The notes beneath the pieces are model-generated. The model saw nothing but the letters and a program-made list of their open reading frames with translations, made no database searches and was not told the DNA's origin. A program made the translations under genes and the position numbers. From Gemmatimonadota bacterium (GTDB lineage: Bacteria; Latescibacterota; UBA2968; UBA8231), in contig VXOR01000057.1 of the NCBI GenBank assembly GCA_009840005.1, positions 1-64,000 on the forward strand: a DNA stretch of 64,000 nt. Reading direction: 5' to 3'. Below are positions 40,344 through 49,114 of the stretch, piece by piece (the first letter of the stretch is position 1; each line of letters opens with the position of its first letter).

Positions 40344-42019
40344 TGGTGCGCGTTGTGGGAGTTGTCCTCGCGGCGCTGTGGTGGAGTGGCTGCGGGCCGC
40401 AAGTAGATAGCGATGTGGTCGCCAAGGTAGGCGACGAAGAAATCGAACTCGTAGATCTGCGCCAGTTCCGCGAAGAATCCACCGCCAACTACCGCGACCC
40501 CGAAGAGGGCCTCCAGGCGTGGCGCTTCTACTTGCAGACGATGATCGACATGAAGTTGATGCTCATCGACGCGCAAGAGCAGCGGCTGGATCAGACAGTG
40601 GAATTCATGCGCCAATGGGATCGGGAACGGCGCAAGAAACTGGTCGATGAGTACGCCGTGCGGACCATCCTCGCGGATGTAGATCTCGCAGTAGAAGGTA
40701 TGCGGCAGGATTTTGCGACCAGCAAGTGGAATCGGATGTTGCGCTTGGCCCATATCCGCACCGCCGGCGAAGCAGAGGCCCAAAAGGCCATGCGCGACTT
40801 GGAGCAGGGGTGGAATTTTGCCGAGGTGGCCCGCAGGTATTCTATCGCGCCGACAGCCGCCCACGGCGGGGCGATTGATGCCTGGTACGGACGCGGCAAC
40901 TTGGAGGAGATGGGTCTGCCTTTAGAAGTGGGAGAGCAGATATTCGACCTACAGGTTGGAGACTTGAGCCAGCCCTTACTCGTGGGGGAACACTACGAGA
41001 TTTTCAAGGTCCTGTCCCAAGGCCCAGCACCGACACATTACCGAGCGGCCTTCTTGCGCGAGCAGTACTGGAACGAGTTCCGCACCCGCTGGAATGGGCT
41101 GATCGCACAGCTCAAAGAGCGACTAAACGCCCAGTTAGATGGCGAGGCGATCCGGTTGCTAGTCGATCGGATGGCCGAATCCGACGGCCGCGGAATGTTG
41201 TTGGGTCCCGAAGAGCAGGAAGTGATCCTCTGCCGCTTCAAGGGCGGGCAGGTAACGCTGCTGGATTTTGCCGAAACCTATAATGCCTATTGGTTCATCC
41301 GCTCGGTTTCCTTTGACAGCAGCGGGATCGCCGAGTTCATCCACCGAGACCTCTTGCCGCGCACCCTCGTCTATCAAGCGGCCTTGCAGGAAGGCTTGGA
41401 CCAAGATTCGACCATAGCAGCCTGGTTGCAAGACAAAAAAAAATCACTGCTGCTCGAAGCTCTCCGCAGAGAGGAAGTCGTGGAGCGGACCGAAGTTGAC
41501 AGCGTCATGGCCCGCCAGTACTACGACGACCATCCGCAACAGTTCATGGAACTGGAAGAAATTCAGGTGGCGGAAGTGCTGGTAGCGACCCGCGCCGAAG
41601 CGGAACAACTCTTGCAGCGGGTCCGCGCTGGCGAACCCCTAGAAACGCTGGCCGCCCGCCACACGCTGCGCACGGATGCCGAGGGCGGGCACGGGCAATA
41701 CCACATCCACAATCACCCTTCCGAGCGGCGGGTTTTCGGTGCCTTCTACGATTCGGTGGCCGCCGCGCCGGTGGGAGTGCTTACCGGCCCAGTGGCTCTC
41801 GACGAAGGCTATTCGATATTCGCGGTGCGGGAGCGCATTCCCCCGCGTCCCACGCCCTTTGCACAGGCGGCTTCGCGGGCGCGGTGGTGGGTGCAAAAGC
41901 AGCAAGAAAAGACCCTCTTCGATTCCTTATTCACCCGGCTCAGGAATCAATACGCCGATAGAGTTGTGGTGTTTGAAGAGCAGTTGGACAGACTAGACGC
42001 CAGCCCCGCTAGCCCATGA
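40343..42019 (+). CDS. Lipoprotein with PpiC/SurA-type peptidyl-prolyl isomerase domains
   Basis: 558 aa; an N-terminal hydrophobic segment ends in WWSGC (lipobox-like, Cys17). SurA-type helical region about 25-125, parvulin domain about 130-235 (LRLAHIRTAGEAEAQ, AAHGGAIDAWYG, HYEIFKVLSQG), a helical linker, and a second parvulin-like domain about 405-500 (VAEVLVATRAEAE, AEGGHGQYHIHNHPSE, GYSIFAVRERIPP). It is a paralogue of 18930-20798. By family it is a periplasmic folding factor for outer-membrane or exported proteins, fitting the density of such proteins here. Confidence 0.82.
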   Translation: MVRVVGVVLAALWWSGCGPQVDSDVVAKVGDEEIELVDLRQFREESTANYRDPEEGLQAWRFYLQTMIDMKLMLIDAQEQRLDQTVEFMRQWDRERRKKLVDEYAVRTILADVDLAVEGMRQDFATSKWNRMLRLAHIRTAGEAEAQKAMRDLEQGWNFAEVARRYSIAPTAAHGGAIDAWYGRGNLEEMGLPLEVGEQIFDLQVGDLSQPLLVGEHYEIFKVLSQGPAPTHYRAAFLREQYWNEFRTRWNGLIAQLKERLNAQLDGEAIRLLVDRMAESDGRGMLLGPEEQEVILCRFKGGQVTLLDFAETYNAYWFIRSVSFDSSGIAEFIHRDLLPRTLVYQAALQEGLDQDSTIAAWLQDKKKSLLLEALRREEVVERTEVDSVMARQYYDDHPQQFMELEEIQVAEVLVATRAEAEQLLQRVRAGEPLETLAARHTLRTDAEGGHGQYHIHNHPSERRVFGAFYDSVAAAPVGVLTGPVALDEGYSIFAVRERIPPRPTPFAQAASRARWWVQKQQEKTLFDSLFTRLRNQYADRVVVFEEQLDRLDASPASP

Positions 42020-42037
42020 CATCATCCCTTGTATGTT

Positions 42038-42109
42038 GGGCAACCATAAAGGTTGCCCCTACCTGTTTGTTTGCCAGCACATTCATAGGGGCAACCCTCG
42101 TGGTTGCCC
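42038..42109. repeat. REP-like pair of hairpins
   Basis: Two copies of GGGCAACC-5 nt-GGTTGCCC (42038-42058 and 42089-42109) lie 30 nt apart with ATAGGGG/CCCCTA flanks in opposite orientation. This is the pattern of REP or BIME elements. The second hairpin ends directly at the start codon of the ASPIC/UnbV gene. Confidence 0.75.
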
Positions 42110-43783
42110 ATGCTCACCCCAACGCTCCCGCCTAGCCCCGTGGCTGCGGTTTTGTCTTTGTGGGTGCTGCTCGTCGTGAGCGGCGCAGGATGCGGGCCAG
42201 CAGACCCGGAGATCGAACCGACATTTGTCGAGGTGGCCCAAGAGGCGGGCATTGAATTCCACCATCAGAATGGGGCGAGCGGCCGCTACTACTATGTGGA
42301 AACCTATGGGTCGGGCGCGGCCTTCCTCGACTACGACAACGACGGCGACCAAGACCTCTATGCAGTCAACGGCGCGCCGCTGCCGGGTTTTGTCGCCGAG
42401 GACCTCCCCACCAACGCATTCTATCGCAACCGGGGCGACGGCACCTTCGCGGATGTGACGGCGCAAACGCGGACGGGCCATCCAGGCTATGGCATGGGTA
42501 CCTGCGTCGGGGACATCGACAACGACGGACACGTGGACCTGTACGTGACCAACTTCGGCCCCAACGTCCTGTATCGCAATCAGGGCGACGGAACCTTTGC
42601 CGATCAGACCGCCGACGCCGGGGTCGGCGATCCCCGCCTGAGCACTAGCGCGGCGTTTGCCGACATCGACAACGACGGCGATCTAGACCTCTATGTAGCT
42701 AACAACGTCTTCGTCGATCTAGCGCATGACGAAGGGTGTCACCAAGGAGCGGTCCCGGTCTATTGCGCCCCCACTCAGTACAAAGGAGAATCCGGCTCCC
42801 TCTTCCGCAACGATCTAGGCAGGAAATTCGCCGATATTACCCGGCCAGCCGGCGTGTACAGCGAGGCCGGCCGCCAATTAGGCGTCGTCTTTGGCGACTA
42901 TGACGGCGACGGCGATGCGGACCTGTATGTGGCCAACGACATGAAGGCCAATTTCCTCTTCCGCAACGACGGTGCAACGCGGTTCGCCGAAGTGGGTTTG
43001 AGCGCGGGGGTAGCCCTCAGCGAGAGCGCTCGCCCCGAGGCCGGCATGGGCACGGACTTTGGCGACTGCGATCGGGACGGCGATTTGGACCTCGTGGTCT
43101 GCAATTTCCAGTGGGAGAGCTGCCGCCTCTATCGCAACGACAGCGACGGCACCTTTGCCGACCTGAGCTTTCCATCGGGATTGGGCGAGCCTACGCTTTC
43201 TACCTTGACGTTTGGCACGGATTTTTTCGACTACGACAACGACGGCGACCTAGACCTCTATCTGGCCAATGGCCACGTCCATCCAGAAGTGCAGGCGTTT
43301 GACCAAGCCGCGTCCTATCCGCAGCCGGACCAACTCTTCGCCAACGACGGGGCTGGACGGTTTGCGCTGGTACCCACTACGACCCTAGGCGGAGTCGGCC
43401 GGGGCGCGGCCTTTGCCGACTACGACAACGACGGCGATCTGGATGCTTTTGTCTCCAACAACAATCAACGGGCGTTTTTGCTGCGCAACGATAGCGGCCA
43501 ACGCAACCACTGGATCGCCTTTAAGACCATCGGCCGGGTCAGCAACCGGGACGGGATCGGCGCGGTGATCCGGGTAGTAAGCGGCGATTTAGTGCAGGTC
43601 GAGGAGGTGCGCAGCGGCAGCAGCTATCTTTCGCAAAACGATCTGCGGGTGTACTTCGGCTTGGGCCAGCGCAAACAGGTGGATCGCGTCCAGATCCGCT
43701 GGCCCAGTGGAATCGTGCAGACGCTCGTGGAAATGCCCATCGACCAGATCCACCAAGTGGAAGAGCCTCCTTCCTCCGGCTAG
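42110..43783 (+). CDS. FG-GAP/VCBS repeat lipoprotein with ASPIC/UnbV C-terminal domain (CRTAC1-like)
   Basis: 557 aa from the ATG at 42110; a TTG two codons earlier lies in the REP hairpin. The N-terminus LLVVSGAGC suggests a lipoprotein. Repeated calcium-binding FG-GAP-type units with DYDNDGDQDLY, DIDNDGHVDLYVTN, DYDGDGDADLYVAND and DYDNDGDLDAFVSNN form a beta-propeller (about 45-445). The C-terminal ASPIC/UnbV domain follows (HWIAFKTIG, SNRDGIGAVIRV, SYLSQNDLRVYFGLG, VRIRWPSG-type end). Surface adhesion or ligand binding is inferred. Confidence 0.88.
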   Translation: MLTPTLPPSPVAAVLSLWVLLVVSGAGCGPADPEIEPTFVEVAQEAGIEFHHQNGASGRYYYVETYGSGAAFLDYDNDGDQDLYAVNGAPLPGFVAEDLPTNAFYRNRGDGTFADVTAQTRTGHPGYGMGTCVGDIDNDGHVDLYVTNFGPNVLYRNQGDGTFADQTADAGVGDPRLSTSAAFADIDNDGDLDLYVANNVFVDLAHDEGCHQGAVPVYCAPTQYKGESGSLFRNDLGRKFADITRPAGVYSEAGRQLGVVFGDYDGDGDADLYVANDMKANFLFRNDGATRFAEVGLSAGVALSESARPEAGMGTDFGDCDRDGDLDLVVCNFQWESCRLYRNDSDGTFADLSFPSGLGEPTLSTLTFGTDFFDYDNDGDLDLYLANGHVHPEVQAFDQAASYPQPDQLFANDGAGRFALVPTTTLGGVGRGAAFADYDNDGDLDAFVSNNNQRAFLLRNDSGQRNHWIAFKTIGRVSNRDGIGAVIRVVSGDLVQVEEVRSGSSYLSQNDLRVYFGLGQRKQVDRVQIRWPSGIVQTLVEMPIDQIHQVEEPPSSG

Positions 43784-43784
43784 C

Positions 43785-43840
43785 TTCTGCGCCCATCTGC
43801 GTCTATCTGCGGATTCTTATGAATGAGGTAGGATTGTATA
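43785..43840. repeat. Partial copy of the 118-bp element (core and right end)
   Basis: It begins TTCTGCGCCCATCTGCGTC, includes the CTGCGGATT core and ends in GAGGTAGGATTGTATA, matching the right terminal repeat. It lies between the ASPIC/UnbV gene and the TPR lipoprotein gene, again adjacent to a start codon (43843). Confidence 0.65.
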
Positions 43841-43842
43841 GA

Positions 43843-45369
43843 ATGAGCAACCACTGGAAGAGGACCAGAGCGCATCGCTGGGCCATTATCTACCTGCTAT
43901 CCCTGCTCAACGGGTGTACACCCACCGAAGAGACCCTAGGCGAGCGGGAGGTCCGCTACCAGCACCAGATCGCGGAAGACCCGACGGACGCCGAAGCCCA
44001 CTACGCGCTCGGCCAAGTGTACCACGAACAAGCGCGTTACCCCGAGGCCCTACAGTCCTTTCGCCGAGCTTTGGCGTTGGATTCCACCCACACCGGAGCG
44101 CAAGTGGGGATCGGCAACATCCTGTTTAAGCGAGGCGAGTTAGATCAAGCTGCACAAGCATACCAACGAGTCGCGCAGGGATGCGCCGATTGTGCGGATG
44201 CGCATCGGGGGCTGGGAGCCGTCTATCTGCGGCAGCAACGCTTTGCAGAAGCCCGCCAAGCCTACGAGCAGGCGCTTTTAAGCGAGCCAGACCATGCTCC
44301 CTCGCACTACAATATCGGCGCGGCCTTCGGTCAAGAAGGTGCATATCAAGAGGCCGCAGCGGCCATGGAACAGGCCATTGCCAGCGACTCTAAATACATC
44401 CTAGCGTACACTGCGCTGGGCGATGTGTACTGTCTCAAACTGGGGCAGTGTGAAAAGGCGGCCGCGCTCCTCGCACAAGCCGTAAATTTGCAACCAACGG
44501 CGGTCGCTCCTCGGATCGGCTTGGGACGGGCACACCTCCGCCTAGGGAAGTACGAAGAAGCCGCAGAGAGCTTTGAGGCGGCCATTGCCGCGGATTCAAC
44601 GGCTGCGGCAGCGTTTAACTGGCTCGGAGTAGTTCGCACCAAGCTGGGGCAATACGAGCTAGCTGCCCAAGCCCTGCGCCGCGCCATTCACCTCGATATG
44701 CTCGACCCACAAGCCTATTACAACCTATCCCAGACCTACCAAAAACAAGGCAAGGCCGAGGAAAGCGACGCGGCCCTACGCGCCTTCAACCGCATTGACG
44801 CGTACTCTGGGGACATCCTCCGGTGGAAAACCATACTGGACGGCAATCCGCACGATGCGATGGCGCTCTTTGAACTGGGCCGGATCTATGCTCGACTGGG
44901 CGTGGCAAGCGAAGCGACCGCGTCCTTCCAGCGCGCGCTGACGATCAACCCTGCCCATGCGCCGGCCTGGCACAATCTGGGCAATGCCTACGCCCGCCTC
45001 GACCGCTTGGACGAGGCCATCGCCGCCTTCCGCCAAGCGCTAGCGCTAGACGAAGAGTACGCTCTCGCTTGGTACAACCTCGGCAACGCCTATTTTGCCA
45101 AGGGAGAACTAGCACAAGCTCGCCAGGCATTCACCACGGCACTCGATCACCAGGAAGGATATGCGGACGCCCACCACGGCCTCGGAGGCGTGGCACTGCG
45201 CGAAGGGGCAACCGAGGAGGCATTGGGCCACTTTCGCACGGTCCTAGCAGCGGACTCGAGCTATGCCCGCGCCCATTACGGCTTGGCCTTGGCCTATCGG
45301 GCGCTCGGCGACTCACTGAGTGCTGTGCAGGCGCTGGCGCACTTTAAGCGACTGCGCGAAGGGCCGTAA
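43843..45369 (+). CDS. TPR-repeat lipoprotein
   Basis: 508 aa from the ATG at 43843; an in-frame ATG at 43819 lies inside the repeat fragment. The lipobox is LLNGC. About 12 tetratricopeptide repeats fill the rest (AHYALGQVYHEQARYPEAL, AWHNLGNAYARLDRLDEAI, AWYNLGNAYFAKGELAQA), forming a superhelical protein-interaction scaffold. It follows the ASPIC/UnbV lipoprotein in the same direction, a pairing common in environmental genomes. The function is presumably assembly or binding at the periplasmic side of the envelope; no enzyme domain. Confidence 0.88.
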   Translation: MSNHWKRTRAHRWAIIYLLSLLNGCTPTEETLGEREVRYQHQIAEDPTDAEAHYALGQVYHEQARYPEALQSFRRALALDSTHTGAQVGIGNILFKRGELDQAAQAYQRVAQGCADCADAHRGLGAVYLRQQRFAEARQAYEQALLSEPDHAPSHYNIGAAFGQEGAYQEAAAAMEQAIASDSKYILAYTALGDVYCLKLGQCEKAAALLAQAVNLQPTAVAPRIGLGRAHLRLGKYEEAAESFEAAIAADSTAAAAFNWLGVVRTKLGQYELAAQALRRAIHLDMLDPQAYYNLSQTYQKQGKAEESDAALRAFNRIDAYSGDILRWKTILDGNPHDAMALFELGRIYARLGVASEATASFQRALTINPAHAPAWHNLGNAYARLDRLDEAIAAFRQALALDEEYALAWYNLGNAYFAKGELAQARQAFTTALDHQEGYADAHHGLGGVALREGATEEALGHFRTVLAADSSYARAHYGLALAYRALGDSLSAVQALAHFKRLREGP

Positions 45370-45424
45370 AGCTAGGCTGCGTCTGTGCCAAACAGGGGCT
45401 AGAGGACGCAGTCGCCGAAGAATT

Positions 45425-46900
45425 TCACCGCCTCCAATCCTTCTCCAACCGACTCGCCTGTTTCTTCGACAGCCCACCTAACGCCTTCATGGCGTCCAAC
45501 AGCCGCATCCTGGTCAATTCCGGCCCCAAGAGCGCGGCGGATTCAAACAGCGGCGGCCCCACCCGCTCGCCAGTCAGCGCGACAATGAGCGGTACCGTCA
45601 CGTCGCGGACTGGCCATTCCCAATGCGCGGCTACCCGGCGCACGGCCTCGGCCACACCGTCTTTGTCCCACTCCACCACCTCATCCAAGGCCCACACGGC
45701 TGTTTGCAGCATCCGCGCTACCTTGGCGGCCTCCCGCTTTTTCGGCACCAAATCCTCGGCCTTTGGCTCGACCTGCCGGGCGAAGAAAAACGCCACGCGC
45801 GGCACAAAATCTCCCAGCGTCTCAAGCCGCTGCTGCATAAACGGCAGCATCTGCCCCACGTATTCGTCGTTGAGCAGCCAGTCCTTTAGGTCCGCCAACA
45901 GGGCTTCCGGCGTCCGATCTTCGCGCAGATAGCGTCCATTGAGCCAGCCCAGCTTGTCTATGTCAAAGATGGAACCGCCCAAATTGATCTTCGCCGGGTC
46001 GAAATGATCTGCTAACTGATCCACGGTGAACTTTTCGTCCTCAATCGGCGGATAGGCCATCAGCGCCAGATAGTTGAGCAGGGCCTGCGGCACATAGCCG
46101 GCGCGGCGATAATACTCCACCGAGGTCGGATTCCGCCGCTTCGACATCTTGGACCCGTCGGGATTGAGCAGCAACGGCAGGTGCATGTACGTCGGCGGCG
46201 TCCAGCCAAAAGCCTCGTACAGCATGAGGTGCTTGGGCGTGGAGGTGATCCACTCCTCTCCCCGAATCACATGGCTAATCCGCATCAAGTGATCATCTAC
46301 TACCACGGCCAAGTGGTAGGTCGGAAAGCCGTCGGACTTCATCAGCACTTGGTCGTCCATGTTCCCCCACTCTAGGGAAATCGGCTCCCGGAGCATGTCC
46401 TCGACTATACATGCTCCCTCCTTCGGCATCTTCAGCCGGATCACGTGCGTATGTCCCGCCCGTATCTTCGCTTCGACCTCTTTGGCAGCCAGCCCTCGGC
46501 AATGTCCATCGTAGCCGACGTGCTCCCTGCGCTCCTGCTGCTCCTTCCGCAGTGCCGCCAGCCGCTCGCTCGTGCAAAAGCAGGGATAGGCGTGCCCACT
46601 ATCCACCAATTTCGCGGCGTACTCCGCATAGATAGACAAGCGCTCGCTCTGCCGATATGGGCCGTAGGGGCCGCCCACATCGGGACCTTCGTCCCACGCC
46701 AGCCCCAGCCACCGCAGCGACTGCATGAGCTCATCTTCGTACTTCTTGTGCGACCGCGCTTGGTCGGTATCCTCAATGCGCAGCACAAACTGCCCGTCGT
46801 TTTGCCGCGCCCACACCCAGTCGAATAGCGCTTGATAGGCGGTCCCTACGTGCATGGGGCCGGTCGGCGAAGGGGCAATGCGCACCCGCACGTCTGTCAT
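45425..46900 (-). CDS. gltX: Glutamyl-tRNA synthetase
   Basis: 491 aa, the usual length. The class I HIGH-type motif is PSPTGPMHVGTAYQAL at the N-terminus and KMSKS is SKMSKRRNPT near residue 253. RIEDTDQARS is the conserved glutamate-site segment. AAGGAGAT precedes the ATG at good spacing. It charges tRNA-Glu (and possibly tRNA-Gln in organisms using GatCAB). The C-terminal anticodon-binding domain is present and ends in a basic tail. Confidence 0.95.
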   Translation of the reverse strand: MTDVRVRIAPSPTGPMHVGTAYQALFDWVWARQNDGQFVLRIEDTDQARSHKKYEDELMQSLRWLGLAWDEGPDVGGPYGPYRQSERLSIYAEYAAKLVDSGHAYPCFCTSERLAALRKEQQERREHVGYDGHCRGLAAKEVEAKIRAGHTHVIRLKMPKEGACIVEDMLREPISLEWGNMDDQVLMKSDGFPTYHLAVVVDDHLMRISHVIRGEEWITSTPKHLMLYEAFGWTPPTYMHLPLLLNPDGSKMSKRRNPTSVEYYRRAGYVPQALLNYLALMAYPPIEDEKFTVDQLADHFDPAKINLGGSIFDIDKLGWLNGRYLREDRTPEALLADLKDWLLNDEYVGQMLPFMQQRLETLGDFVPRVAFFFARQVEPKAEDLVPKKREAAKVARMLQTAVWALDEVVEWDKDGVAEAVRRVAAHWEWPVRDVTVPLIVALTGERVGPPLFESAALLGPELTRMRLLDAMKALGGLSKKQASRLEKDWRR

Positions 46901-47074
46901 CTTTTATCTCCTTGTCTTGTGAGTTACAAATTAAGCCCCAGCCGCTTCCGCGCAACGCGGCCTATTGCACATTTAGCTTTTTTCCCTAAGTTTATAACTT
47001 ATAATGAGTAACGCGCATTCGCTGGCGTCCCGCCGCACGCATTCCCCGCCCTTTCAACCCAACAGATAGGATTT

Positions 47075-48274
47075 ATGCAGTTTACCGAGCTTGATCTAGC
47101 ACCCCACATCCTCAGAGCACTCGACGAGATGGGCTACGAGGACATGACGCCCATCCAGGAACAAACCATTCCCCACATTATCGCCGGCAAAGATGTCATG
47201 GGCCTAGCCGAAACCGGTTCTGGCAAGACGGGTGCCTGTGCCATTCCCCTAATCCAAGCCACTGACGATTCGCTCAACGCCATCCAAACCCTCATCTTGG
47301 TACCCACCCGCGAGTTGGCGCTCCAATACGTCCAAGAGGTGGACGAAATCGCCAAGCACTCAGGCGTGGTGCCGTTTGCCATCTATGGCGGCTTTGACAT
47401 GGATATCCAAAAAGCCAAGATCAACCACGGCGTTCATGTGCTCGTGGCCACGCCCGGTCGCCTCATCGACTTTATATGGAATCACAGCCTCGACCTGACC
47501 CACGTCAAAACCGTGGTCCTCGACGAGGCCGATGAGATGCTCAAGATGGGATTTATCGAAGATGTGGACTTTATCTTGTCCTGCATCATGCAGGAACACC
47601 AAACTCTGCTTTTTTCCGCTACCATGCCGCCGGAGATAGAGCGGCTGACCCAACAATACCTCAAGTCGCCCGAGCGCATCCATCTCAACCGCGACCAGCG
47701 GGCACCCCAATCGCTCGCCCATCACTTCCTGCATGTCTCCCGCCGCCGCAGTGACGCGCTAGTCGATTACATTGAGGACCAAGAGATCCAGCAGGGCATC
47801 ATATTCTGCAATTCGCGCGACAAAGCATCCGACTTGTTCCGCGACCTACAAAGACGCGTCCGCTCAGTTGACATCATCCACGGCGGCCTAGACCAAGAGC
47901 GGCGCACCTCCATCTTCCGTCGCTTCCGTGAGCAGAAGATCCGCTTTATGGTCGCCACGGACGTGGCCGGGCGCGGCTTGGATTTTTCCCACGTCACCCA
48001 CGTCATCAACTACGACTTTCCATTTAACGCTGAAATCTATACCCACCGCACGGGCCGGGCCGGGCGCATGGGCCGGGCGGGCATGGCCCTGACCTTGGTC
48101 GGCGACCGCGACCTCCGCGACCTCAAGCGCCTGCTCAACGCCAACCGCATCCACGCGCATTGGGAAGGCACGGCACCCGACTTGGACGACATCCGCGCCA
48201 AACGCAACGGCCGAGGACGTCGGCACGGTCGGAGACGACCCCGAGGCGGCAGATACTCCTCCAAAACTAGTTAG
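47075..48274 (+). CDS. DEAD-box ATP-dependent RNA helicase
   Basis: 399 aa. Motifs in order: Q-motif region (FTELDLAPHILRALDEMGYE, TPIQEQTIP), Walker A AETGSGKT, PTRELALQ, TPGRLID, DEAD in VLDEADEMLKMGF, SAT in LLFSATMPPEIE, ATDVAGRGLD, and HRTGRAGRMGRAG. The C-terminus is a short basic Arg/Gly tail (KRNGRGRRHGRRRPRGGR) likely to bind RNA. It acts in RNA remodelling, ribosome assembly or mRNA decay. Divergent from gltX; a TATAAT box is at 47000-47005 but no clear -35. Confidence 0.94.
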   Translation: MQFTELDLAPHILRALDEMGYEDMTPIQEQTIPHIIAGKDVMGLAETGSGKTGACAIPLIQATDDSLNAIQTLILVPTRELALQYVQEVDEIAKHSGVVPFAIYGGFDMDIQKAKINHGVHVLVATPGRLIDFIWNHSLDLTHVKTVVLDEADEMLKMGFIEDVDFILSCIMQEHQTLLFSATMPPEIERLTQQYLKSPERIHLNRDQRAPQSLAHHFLHVSRRRSDALVDYIEDQEIQQGIIFCNSRDKASDLFRDLQRRVRSVDIIHGGLDQERRTSIFRRFREQKIRFMVATDVAGRGLDFSHVTHVINYDFPFNAEIYTHRTGRAGRMGRAGMALTLVGDRDLRDLKRLLNANRIHAHWEGTAPDLDDIRAKRNGRGRRHGRRRPRGGRYSSKTS

Positions 48275-48315
48275 CACTTCCCGCAACGCAGTCCAGCTAG
48301 CTAGCGGTCATTTGC

Positions 48316-49092
48316 TCACGGCGCATCCGGCGAACTGGCTTTTTCCAACTCGGGCAGCAACCCGTCCTTGACCCAACCAAAATCTGGATCGACTTCAAGT
48401 GCCTTTTCAAAGGCCGCTCGCGCCGACTCTAGCTCACCTCGGTCTTGGTACGCGATACCGAGCCAAGCGTAGGCTTCCCTATGCCCCCATACTGGCTGGA
48501 TGGGATCGGTCGGCTCTTCTTGGGCAAAGAGTTCGACCGCACGCCGAAACCCTTGCAGGCCCTTTTCTTTGCTGCCACCAAACATTTCGGGGGTATTAAA
48601 ATCGTTGAGGGCCGCGCTCAGCACCACGCGCGGATTATCGGGGGCGAGTTGCTTAGCTTTCTGGGCGGCCTTTCCTACTTTGGGGCCTATGAACATGCTT
48701 TTCATCGGACTCAGGCCGATCTGTAGTCCATACACGCTCGACAGCAAGGCATAAGCTTCGGCCGCTTGCGGGTCAATCTCGGTAGCCTTCTGCAAGTGCT
48801 CGACCGCGGTCTTGAGGTGCTCAGTAGTCTGCTCTTTGCTTTCATCTCCCAACAGATTGGCAATGCGGTAATCGGCCAAAGCGATGTAGTAGTGGCTCCA
48901 CGCAGCCAGACCTGCATCGGCTAAGGTGCGCTCAAACGTTGCCCTAGCTGCATACATAGCGCCGAGATCGCTCGCACTTTCACCGACTTGCAGCATCTGT
49001 CTGCCACTGATGATAAGACTGTCGGCCGTTTGAGCGAGGATGGGATGGGTGATTGAGATAAGGCAAACGAGCGAGCGCAGAAAGTGTAGCAT
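48316..49092 (-). CDS. Exported TPR-domain protein, homologous to the C-terminus of the cluster's ABC ATPase
   Basis: 258 aa. A signal peptide (LVCLISITHPILAQ) directs it to the periplasm. The mature part is helical with TPR-type repeats and matches residues ~350-562 of the ABC ATPase at 51356-53044: the NPRVVL block, TPEMFGGSKEKG, ELFAQEEPTDPIQPVWG and EKALEVDPDFGWV have direct counterparts. It lies 22 nt after the TonB-dependent receptor, so it is probably the last gene of the RiPP operon. The same domain on both sides of the inner membrane suggests a shared partner. Function inferred only. Confidence 0.72.
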   Translation of the reverse strand: MLHFLRSLVCLISITHPILAQTADSLIISGRQMLQVGESASDLGAMYAARATFERTLADAGLAAWSHYYIALADYRIANLLGDESKEQTTEHLKTAVEHLQKATEIDPQAAEAYALLSSVYGLQIGLSPMKSMFIGPKVGKAAQKAKQLAPDNPRVVLSAALNDFNTPEMFGGSKEKGLQGFRRAVELFAQEEPTDPIQPVWGHREAYAWLGIAYQDRGELESARAAFEKALEVDPDFGWVKDGLLPELEKASSPDAP

Positions 49093-49114
49093 AAATAGCC
49101 TCTTCTAGTGAAGG

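Noticed and set aside
46901..47074. tRNA gene or riboswitch in the gltX-helicase gap
   Set aside because: No cloverleaf or T-loop sequence and no aptamer-like structure recognised; no tRNA or rRNA was recognised in any gap.
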